Positions 1 to 5,301 of a stretch of 5,301 nt of DNA are shown here, piece by piece. How positions within the stretch are numbered: position 1 is the stretch's first letter; the number at the start of each line of letters is the position of its first letter. The DNA comes from Candidatus Kariarchaeota archaeon (GTDB taxonomy: Archaea; Asgardarchaeota; Heimdallarchaeia; Heimdallarchaeales; Kariarchaeaceae): contig JAEOUB010000077.1 of NCBI GenBank assembly GCA_016839545.1, forward strand, positions 1 to 5,301. Direction: 5' to 3'. The position numbers and the translations under genes were made by a program. The notes beneath the pieces are model-generated. The model saw nothing but the letters and a program-made list of their open reading frames with translations, had not been told where the DNA came from and did not search any database.

Positions 1-54
1 GTATTGGCTGCTGGAAATTGGATAGATTTGAGAATCTACAGAAGATACACTGAT

Positions 55-852
55 CTACCAGACTTGCATCTCATCTGCGTCTTCTTTTTCTAGATTTTCG
101 TAAAACTCCCAGAAACGGTATACTACTCTATTGTAATGGTTCATCGTCTTTGGACGCTTGCCTTTACCATAATCTGCCAGAAAGTCATCAATCACTTGTT
201 TTGTAATTCTACCATCTTCATTATGTTTATTTGCAAAATCCATAATGTATCGGCTGATGTACTCATGGATATGCCAGTAACTCTTCGAAATCGGTTTACT
301 CTCAACCATTTCCATCCATCTCTTGTACACTAAATCGTGGTCCAATCCCTTGGTAACCTCTTCTTTGACAGGTTGCTCCTGAATAACCGGCTTTACTGTT
401 TCCTTTTTCTTGACTTTGGCTATTTTCTTTCTATCACTCTTATTGTGAGATTTTCTTCCTTTCTTGATTTCACTTCTCAATTCATTCAGATCGGCTTCTC
501 TCTCAAGATGTTCCTTGATTGATCGCTGTTCCAGTAATTTGATCTTGTTTATTTGACCATTGGGTATCTCAAAGTCATCTTTTCTGCCTGATCGAAATTT
601 CTCAATGAATTCTTCAAAATGGGTTCCGATCACCTTGTGAAGGTCAAGGATCAACGCATCGCTTCGAAGTGGGAAATGGAATTTTGTCCAGCCCTGGAAC
701 CAATTTGAGGGCAGCGTTCTCATCATATATCTATCGAGATACTCGGCCATGGATGACCCTGTTGTGGAGAATCTAGAATATACATCCTTTTCCATATTTT
801 GCTTCTTTAGCATGACTTCCCATTCAGGAAGGATATAGGTCTGAATATTCAT
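55..852 (-). CDS. Hypothetical protein with C-terminal recombinase-like SAM domain
   Basis: I do not recognise this 265-residue protein as a named family. Residues 1-95 are mixed and rich in aromatic residues (for example WFQGW at 51-55) with no motif I can assign. Residues 98-132 look like a charged helix. Residues 130-168 are a lysine-rich, probably disordered linker. Residues 172-255 read as four or five helices matching the pattern of the core-binding (SAM-like) domain of tyrosine recombinases: an ITKQVIDDFLADY helix (216-228), then a basic turn, then MNHYNRVVYRFWEFYENL. The catalytic R...HxxR...Y domain that normally follows is absent, because the gene stops at residue 265. This suggests a DNA-binding or accessory protein, or a truncated recombinase; that is inference. 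No signal peptide or membrane segment is visible. ATG at 852 is the first in-frame ATG and has no Shine-Dalgarno sequence, but a TATA-like box lies about 30 bases upstream. It is transcribed divergently from icmF. That the reading frame is real is fairly safe; its function is unknown. Confidence 0.75.
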   Translation of the reverse strand: MNIQTYILPEWEVMLKKQNMEKDVYSRFSTTGSSMAEYLDRYMMRTLPSNWFQGWTKFHFPLRSDALILDLHKVIGTHFEEFIEKFRSGRKDDFEIPNGQINKIKLLEQRSIKEHLEREADLNELRSEIKKGRKSHNKSDRKKIAKVKKKETVKPVIQEQPVKEEVTKGLDHDLVYKRWMEMVESKPISKSYWHIHEYISRYIMDFANKHNEDGRITKQVIDDFLADYGKGKRPKTMNHYNRVVYRFWEFYENLEKEDADEMQVW

Positions 853-876
853 ATAACTGATATAAGTAGATTCTTT

Positions 877-886
877 GAATATAATA
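877..886 (-). promoter_or_regulatory. TATA-like promoter element of the left gene
   Basis: Read on the - strand, the sequence TATTATATTC is centred about 30 bases upstream of the ATG at 852. An archaeal TATA box here would start transcription within a few bases of the start codon, giving a leaderless or nearly leaderless message. This agrees with the lack of a Shine-Dalgarno sequence before that ATG. The region is generally A+T-rich, so the match alone is weak evidence; the similar geometry in front of icmF raises confidence a little. Confidence 0.4.
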
Positions 887-974
887 CCCTTGTGATTGCT
901 AAGTATTGACTTTCTTATACCACATTCTGCAGGTTACAACAGAATAAAAGATGGGATAATGACCTCTAATAATT

Positions 975-1001
975 CAACTAGTCAACTGTGTTGTCAAGTT
1001 G
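975..1001. promoter_or_regulatory. Imperfect inverted repeat, candidate operator
   Basis: Two 12-base arms, CAACTAGTCAAC (975-986) and GTTGTCAAGTTG (990-1001), are separated by TGT. Ten of twelve positions pair. The element lies in the spacer between the divergent genes, 71-97 bases upstream of the icmF start and upstream of both putative TATA boxes. A site of this size and symmetry could bind a dimeric helix-turn-helix regulator. A 7-base piece, GTCAACT (981-987), recurs immediately before the icmF ATG (1065-1071). A role as an operator is inferred from position and symmetry only; no regulator gene is visible in the window. Confidence 0.4.
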
Positions 1002-1033
1002 CGTCCTTGTGCTTTCAAGAGTTATGTACAAAG

Positions 1034-1050
1034 AAACAATTTTGATATAA
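1034..1050 (+). promoter_or_regulatory. BRE/TATA-like promoter of icmF, leaderless geometry
   Basis: TTTGATATAA (1041-1050) is centred 26-27 bases upstream of the icmF ATG. It is preceded by A-rich GAAACAAT (1034-1040 and the start of the box), including adenines at -33/-34, where the archaeal TFB-recognition element is expected. In an archaeon this would place the transcription start at or next to the ATG. The box also contains the in-frame TAA (1048-1050) that bars any upstream extension of icmF. As a bacterial promoter it is poorer: ATATAA could serve as a -10 element, but no TTGACA-like -35 stands 17 bases upstream. Confidence 0.5.
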
Positions 1051-1071
1051 GGCGCCTCAGTACTGTCAACT

Positions 1072-4000
1072 ATGCAGCGAATTGAAGAGCCTGAGGTTTA
1101 TGAATCAACACACAAAATTCGTATTGTCACAGCTACTTCTCTCTTTGACGGACACGACGCCTCAATTAACATTATGAGAAGGATTCTCCAAGACTCCGGC
1201 GCAGAGATAATTCATCTTGGTCATAACCGTTCTGTCCGCGATATTGTATTTGCTGCAATCCAGGAAGATGTTCAAGGGATCGCGATATCTAGTTATCAGG
1301 GTGGTCATGTGGAATTTTTCACCTATATGTGCGATCTCCTCAAGGAAAATGACGCCTCGCACATCAAAATCTTTGGAGGTGGTGGAGGAGTAATTGTACC
1401 TGAAGAAATTGAACAACTCCATAATTATGGTGTCTGTCGTATATTCTCCCCCGATGATGGTAGGGAAATGGGTTTACAAGGGATGATAAACCATATTCTG
1501 AAGAACTGTGATTTCTCACCTGAAGCATATAAGGCCACACAATCAGAGAACAAGATAGCTTGGAGAGAGACAGCATCACTGATTACACAGGTAGAACATG
1601 CAATAATGGATGACGAGACTGATCTTCCCGGTCACATCATTGAAATTGTGAAATCCAGTACCAAGTCCATCCCTGTCCTGGGTATTACTGGAACTGGAGG
1701 TGCAGGGAAGTCTTCCATGACAGATGAAATAATCCGTCGTTTCCTCCTGGATTTTAAAGATCGTACAATCGCTGTAATCAGTATAGATCCATCGAAGAGA
1801 AAGACAGGAGGCGCTCTTCTAGCAGATAGGATCCGTATGAATTCCCTGTCGCATTCAGATAGAGTTTACATGAGATCTCTGGCTACTCGGCAGGCAAACC
1901 TATCTACTTCACGCGCAATCGAAGAAGCTATTGCATTGTGTAAGGCAGCAGATTACGATTTTATCATCGTCGAAACCTCCGGAATTGGACAGTCAGGTTC
2001 CGAAATCATTGATATTGCAGACTACTCACTATATGTCATGACTTCTGAATACGGAGCCGCAACTCAACTTGAAAAGATCGATATGATCGATTTTGCCAAT
2101 TTTATCGCAATCAACAAATTCGAGAGAAAAGGATCCCTAGATGCACTCAGGGATGTCCGAAAGCAATATCGAAGATCTCGCAAGCTTTTTGACACCACAG
2201 AATTACCGGACGATAAACTCCCGATTTTCGGGACTATGGCCAGTCAATTCAACGACTCGGGGATTAATAGCCTCTATCTCTACATCATGGAAACTGTGAG
2301 TCAAACACATTCTGAATTTGTTTCAACATTGCAAGACAAGGTTAATCTGCCAACTGGGGATTCAAATCGAAGTTTCATTGTTCCACCAGATCGGGTCAGA
2401 TATCTTGCTGAGATCGCTGACACAGTTCAAAACTACAAGCAGTGGGTCTTTGAACAGGCAAGGTTTGCCCGTAAACTTCAATCATTGACTGCGGTCAGAG
2501 ATATATTCAATGAGGCCTCAGAACCTGCTGACCCTAGAGAAGGCCCCCAATCTCCAAGAGTTTCATTAGATGAGAAAATGTCCACTGCATTGGATTCTCA
2601 GATTACATGGTATACTGAGCAACTAGATCCCAAATGTCTGGAAAGATTGGAGAACTGGGAGGGTCTAAAAGAGAAATATCGTGCTGATGAATTTGTGTAT
2701 CAGGTTCGTGGGAAAGACGTGAAAGTTCCAATATTTACTGAATCACTTTCTCATCTGAAAATCCCAAAGGTAGCACTCCCCCGTTACAATGACTGGGGTG
2801 ACCTTGTAGAATGGATGTACCTTGAGAATGTGCCCGGAAGTTTTCCTTACACAGCAGGTGTATTTCCATTTAAAAGAACGAGCGAGGACCCCACTCGAAT
2901 GTTTGCTGGAGAAGGGCCTCCTGAACGCACAAACAAGAGGTTCCACTATCTAAGTAAGGAACAACAATTCGCACGTCTTTCTACTGCTTTTGATTCTGTG
3001 ACACTGTATGGTGAAGATCCCGATGAGAGGCCAGATATTTATGGTAAGATTGGGAATTCCGGTGTGTCCATCTGTACAGTTGAGGACATGGAAAAACTGT
3101 ATGCTGGATTTGACCTCTGTTCCAGTACGACATCCGTAAGTATGACTATTAACGGTCCTGCACCTATGATGCTGGCATTCTTCTTCAATGCCGCCCATCG
3201 GCAACAGGTTCGTAAATGGGTGGTTGAGAATGAGAAACTTTCTCCAGCTGAGACCTATGTACGAACTGGTGATGGTCGATACGGTTTCAATGTCCACTCG
3301 GGTGAGTACTGGCATGTAGATGACGATACCCCTGATTTACTCGACTGGGAGGAGATTAGAAAATGCATTCCAGACGATGAATATGAACGTCTCAGAGAGT
3401 TCTCATTGAAAAGTGTTAGAGGAACCGTGCAGGCGGATATTCTCAAAGAGGATCAGGCCCAGAACACTTGTATCTTTTCGACTGATTTCTCCTTGAAGCT
3501 TATGGGTGATGTCCAGCAGTATTTCATTGACAATGGGGTGAGGAATTACTATTCCGTTTCTATATCAGGTTACCATATCGCTGAAGCAGGAGCAAATCCA
3601 ATTTCTCAGCTGGCATTCACACTTGCCAATGGATTCACGTATCTAGAATACTACCGATCAAGGGGGATGCATATTGATGATTTTGCGTCGAATTTCTCAT
3701 ATTTCTTCTCTAATGGTCTTGACCCCGAGTACAGTGTCATTGGTCGAGTCGCTCGTCGAATATGGGCGGTAGCATTAGATCGCCTCTATCATGCAAATGA
3801 GAGAAGTCAAATGCTGAAGTATCATATTCAGACTAGCGGACGAAGTCTTCACGCCCAGGAGATTGATTTTAATGATATCCGGACGACCTTGCAAGCACTT
3901 CTTGCAATCTATGGAAATGCAAACTCACTTCACACCAATGCATATGATGAGGCTGTGACAACGCCAACTGAAGAATCAGTTCGAAGAGCTATGGCAATTC

Positions 4001-4521
4001 AGATGATTATTAACAAGGAATATGGCATGGCCAAAAATGAAAATCCCACCCAAGGATCGTTTATTATCGAGGAACTCACAGAATTGGTTGAAGAGGCTGT
4101 ATTGACGGAATTCAGAAGAATTACTGAACGTGGTGGCGTGTTAGGTGCAATGGAAACCCAGTACCAGAGAGGTAAGATACAAGAGGAATCCCTTTACTAC
4201 GAGACTTTGAAAAGTACCGGTGAGCTCCCAATAATGGGGGTGAATACCTTTCTGAACCCCCATCGTGAAAACAATACACTTGAGGTTGGAGAATTAATCC
4301 GATCAACCGAGGATGAAAAGCAGATGGTTTTGGATCGATTGAAGAGTTTTCACTCAAAGAATGAGTCCAGATCTCCTGAGCTTCTCAACCAACTTCAGAC
4401 AACAGCAATCAGTGGGAATAACATTTTCGCTGAGCTCATGGAATCAGTACAGGCTTGCTCTTTGGGTCAAATCAGTAGGGCTCTCTATCAAGTCGGTGGC
4501 GAATACCGGAGAAACCTGTAG
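1072..4521 (+). CDS. icmF: Fused isobutyryl-CoA mutase IcmF (B12 domain, G-protein chaperone, mutase)
   Basis: IcmF interconverts isobutyryl-CoA and n-butyryl-CoA by adenosylcobalamin radical chemistry and carries its own GTPase chaperone; it acts in the cytosol. All IcmF domains are present in order. The B12-binding domain (about 15-150) has DGHDAS with His28 as the predicted cobalt ligand, SSYQGGH (73-79) and a GGGGG run (102-106). The MeaI G-domain (about 200-415) has P-loop GTGGAGKS (207-214), DPS (239-241), GGALLADRIRM (246-256), ETSGIGQS (301-308) and NKFE (348-351) in place of NKxD. A helical linker (about 430-560) precedes the mutase domain (about 560-1149), which has PYTAGVF (592-598), GTVQADILKE (784-793) and SGYHIAEAGANP (832-843). 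Phe598 and Gln797 stand where methylmalonyl-CoA mutase has Tyr89 and Arg207, which points to isobutyryl-CoA rather than methylmalonyl-CoA. At 1149 residues it is slightly longer than typical IcmF (about 1,090). ATG 1072 is the only usual start after the in-frame TAA at 1048; there is no Shine-Dalgarno sequence. The frame is intact, with a GTPase gene 4 bases downstream. Related activities such as pivalyl-CoA mutase cannot be excluded. Confidence 0.96.
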   Translation: MQRIEEPEVYESTHKIRIVTATSLFDGHDASINIMRRILQDSGAEIIHLGHNRSVRDIVFAAIQEDVQGIAISSYQGGHVEFFTYMCDLLKENDASHIKIFGGGGGVIVPEEIEQLHNYGVCRIFSPDDGREMGLQGMINHILKNCDFSPEAYKATQSENKIAWRETASLITQVEHAIMDDETDLPGHIIEIVKSSTKSIPVLGITGTGGAGKSSMTDEIIRRFLLDFKDRTIAVISIDPSKRKTGGALLADRIRMNSLSHSDRVYMRSLATRQANLSTSRAIEEAIALCKAADYDFIIVETSGIGQSGSEIIDIADYSLYVMTSEYGAATQLEKIDMIDFANFIAINKFERKGSLDALRDVRKQYRRSRKLFDTTELPDDKLPIFGTMASQFNDSGINSLYLYIMETVSQTHSEFVSTLQDKVNLPTGDSNRSFIVPPDRVRYLAEIADTVQNYKQWVFEQARFARKLQSLTAVRDIFNEASEPADPREGPQSPRVSLDEKMSTALDSQITWYTEQLDPKCLERLENWEGLKEKYRADEFVYQVRGKDVKVPIFTESLSHLKIPKVALPRYNDWGDLVEWMYLENVPGSFPYTAGVFPFKRTSEDPTRMFAGEGPPERTNKRFHYLSKEQQFARLSTAFDSVTLYGEDPDERPDIYGKIGNSGVSICTVEDMEKLYAGFDLCSSTTSVSMTINGPAPMMLAFFFNAAHRQQVRKWVVENEKLSPAETYVRTGDGRYGFNVHSGEYWHVDDDTPDLLDWEEIRKCIPDDEYERLREFSLKSVRGTVQADILKEDQAQNTCIFSTDFSLKLMGDVQQYFIDNGVRNYYSVSISGYHIAEAGANPISQLAFTLANGFTYLEYYRSRGMHIDDFASNFSYFFSNGLDPEYSVIGRVARRIWAVALDRLYHANERSQMLKYHIQTSGRSLHAQEIDFNDIRTTLQALLAIYGNANSLHTNAYDEAVTTPTEESVRRAMAIQMIINKEYGMAKNENPTQGSFIIEELTELVEEAVLTEFRRITERGGVLGAMETQYQRGKIQEESLYYETLKSTGELPIMGVNTFLNPHRENNTLEVGELIRSTEDEKQMVLDRLKSFHSKNESRSPELLNQLQTTAISGNNIFAELMESVQACSLGQISRALYQVGGEYRRNL

Positions 4522-4525
4522 AGCT

Positions 4526-5301
4526 ATGACTGCCAAAAATTTACTGGATAATATCCGGGAGGGGGATTTGAGATCTCTAGCAAGAGCAATCACACATGTT
4601 GAAAATGAAACATCCACTGGGAAGGAGATAGTTCGCAACAGCCGTCTATACCCCACACGATCACAAATTATCGGTGTGACGGGGTCTCCTGGTTCTGGAA
4701 AGAGCACACTTGTCAATCAACTTGTGACCATGATAAGTTCTGATCAAAAAGTTGCAGTCCTTGCTGTTGATCCGACCAGTCCATTCACTGGTGGTGCAAT
4801 ATTAGGTGATAGAATTCGGATGCTTGCACAAACTGATAATCAAAATGTCTACATACGATCGCTTGCATCACGCGGAAGGCTTGGGGGTCTATCTCCTCAC
4901 ACGTTTGATGTTTTGGGACTGATGCAACTCGCTGGATTTGACAAAATAATTGTAGAAACCGTTGGAGCAGGTCAGAGTGAGATCGATATAATGAGAAATG
5001 CTGATACAGTGATTGTAGTCTTGGTTCCTGGTCAAGGTGATGATATTCAAATGATAAAAGCTGGGATTATGGAAATTGCTGATCTATTTGTCATTAACAA
5101 ATCTGATCTTCCCGAATCAGAGCCACTGATGATCCGTCTGAAAAATGCACTAGAGTTGTCCTCATCAGATATACTTCAGTCACCAACCATATCTTTGACT
5201 TCAGCCCTTAACGGTGATGGAATTGAGAATCTTTTGGACGAGATAATTGCTCATTATAATTATCTATTGCAAGATTCTAACCTTGAAACTCGGAGGCAGG
5301 A
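4526..5301 (+). CDS. meaB: MeaB/ArgK-type GTPase, mutase chaperone (3' end outside window)
   Basis: Free-standing GTPase of the MeaB/ArgK (MMAA) family, which uses GTP to gate adenosylcobalamin delivery to acyl-CoA mutases and to help remove inactivated cofactor. The first 258 residues are visible and the frame is open to the window end; the family usually has about 310-340 residues, so the C-terminal dimerisation helices are missing. Visible motifs are P-loop GSPGSGKS (53-60), DPTSPFTGGAILGDRIRM (82-99), the RGRLGGLS loop (116-123), ETVGAGQSE (144-152) and base-specificity NKSD (191-194). An N-terminal helix resembling the MeaB REGDLRSLARAI segment (11-22) is present. The ATG lies 4 bases after the icmF stop with no good Shine-Dalgarno sequence, so translation probably couples to or reinitiates from icmF within one message. 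Its partner could be IcmF itself or a separate methylmalonyl-CoA mutase encoded elsewhere. The family assignment is firm; the partner is unknown. Confidence 0.93.
   Translation, partial: MTAKNLLDNIREGDLRSLARAITHVENETSTGKEIVRNSRLYPTRSQIIGVTGSPGSGKSTLVNQLVTMISSDQKVAVLAVDPTSPFTGGAILGDRIRMLAQTDNQNVYIRSLASRGRLGGLSPHTFDVLGLMQLAGFDKIIVETVGAGQSEIDIMRNADTVIVVLVPGQGDDIQMIKAGIMEIADLFVINKSDLPESEPLMIRLKNALELSSSDILQSPTISLTSALNGDGIENLLDEIIAHYNYLLQDSNLETRRQ

Noticed and set aside
1..54. Terminator downstream of the left gene
   Set aside because: No hairpin followed by a T-run is visible in the 54 bases after the stop codon on the - strand.
136..522. Open + strand frames opposite the left gene
   Set aside because: Their translations are low-complexity hydrophobic mirror images of the lysine-rich - strand protein; the - frame is longer and has a convincing helical domain.
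1058..1065. Perfect 8-base palindrome CAGTACTG just before the icmF start
   Set aside because: Too short to be significant on its own, and its symmetry does not extend into the flanking bases.
1162..1579. Open frames antisense to icmF, and similar ones at 2743-3446 and 4121-4716
   Set aside because: They lie opposite strongly conserved IcmF or GTPase codons, their translations show no domain pattern, and they have no promoter of their own.
4508..4511. GGAG as a Shine-Dalgarno sequence for the meaB-like gene
   Set aside because: It lies 14 bases before the ATG, beyond the usual spacing, and falls in conserved IcmF C-terminal codons. Coupled translation or reinitiation is a simpler explanation.
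1072..4521. Methylmalonyl-CoA mutase annotation
   Set aside because: The B12 domain is N-terminal, a G-domain is inserted, and Phe598/Gln797 replace the carboxylate-binding Tyr/Arg pair; all fit IcmF instead.

Overview
The window carries a coenzyme B12-dependent acyl-CoA mutase operon on the + strand and, divergent from it, one gene of unknown function on the - strand. The central gene (1072-4521) is an intact 1149-residue fused isobutyryl-CoA mutase, IcmF. It has an N-terminal B12-binding domain, a middle MeaI-type G-protein chaperone domain and a C-terminal acyl-CoA mutase domain. Four bases after its stop codon, a second and separate MeaB/ArgK-type GTPase begins (4526) and runs off the right edge. 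The two genes are almost certainly co-transcribed. The unusual point is that a mutase already fused to its own G-protein is followed by a free-standing chaperone of the same superfamily.

The left part (55-852, - strand) encodes a 265-residue protein. Its last ~85 residues resemble the SAM-like core-binding domain of tyrosine recombinases, but no catalytic domain follows. Its N-terminal half is unrecognised and its middle is a lysine-rich linker. The first 54 bases hold no assignable gene. A short + frame there ends at 93 and vaguely resembles a recombinase C-terminus; it is recorded only as a weak observation.

The 219-base divergent spacer (853-1071) holds TATA-like boxes facing both ways, at about -27 (icmF) and -30 (left gene) from the start codons. 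It also holds an imperfect 27-base inverted repeat at 975-1001 that could be an operator. Neither start codon nor the second GTPase start has a well-placed Shine-Dalgarno sequence. A BRE/TATA arrangement with leaderless mRNAs fits an archaeon (an Asgard-like lineage is a guess). IcmF is best known from bacteria, so a bacterium using leaderless messages is not excluded. GC content looks to be in the low-to-mid 40s percent by eye.

Together, icmF and the meaB-like gene would interconvert isobutyryl-CoA and n-butyryl-CoA in branched-chain or short-chain acyl-CoA metabolism, with GTP-driven loading and editing of adenosylcobalamin. No fully novel system is evident; the double G-protein arrangement, the candidate operator and the orphan SAM-like protein most deserve a second look.
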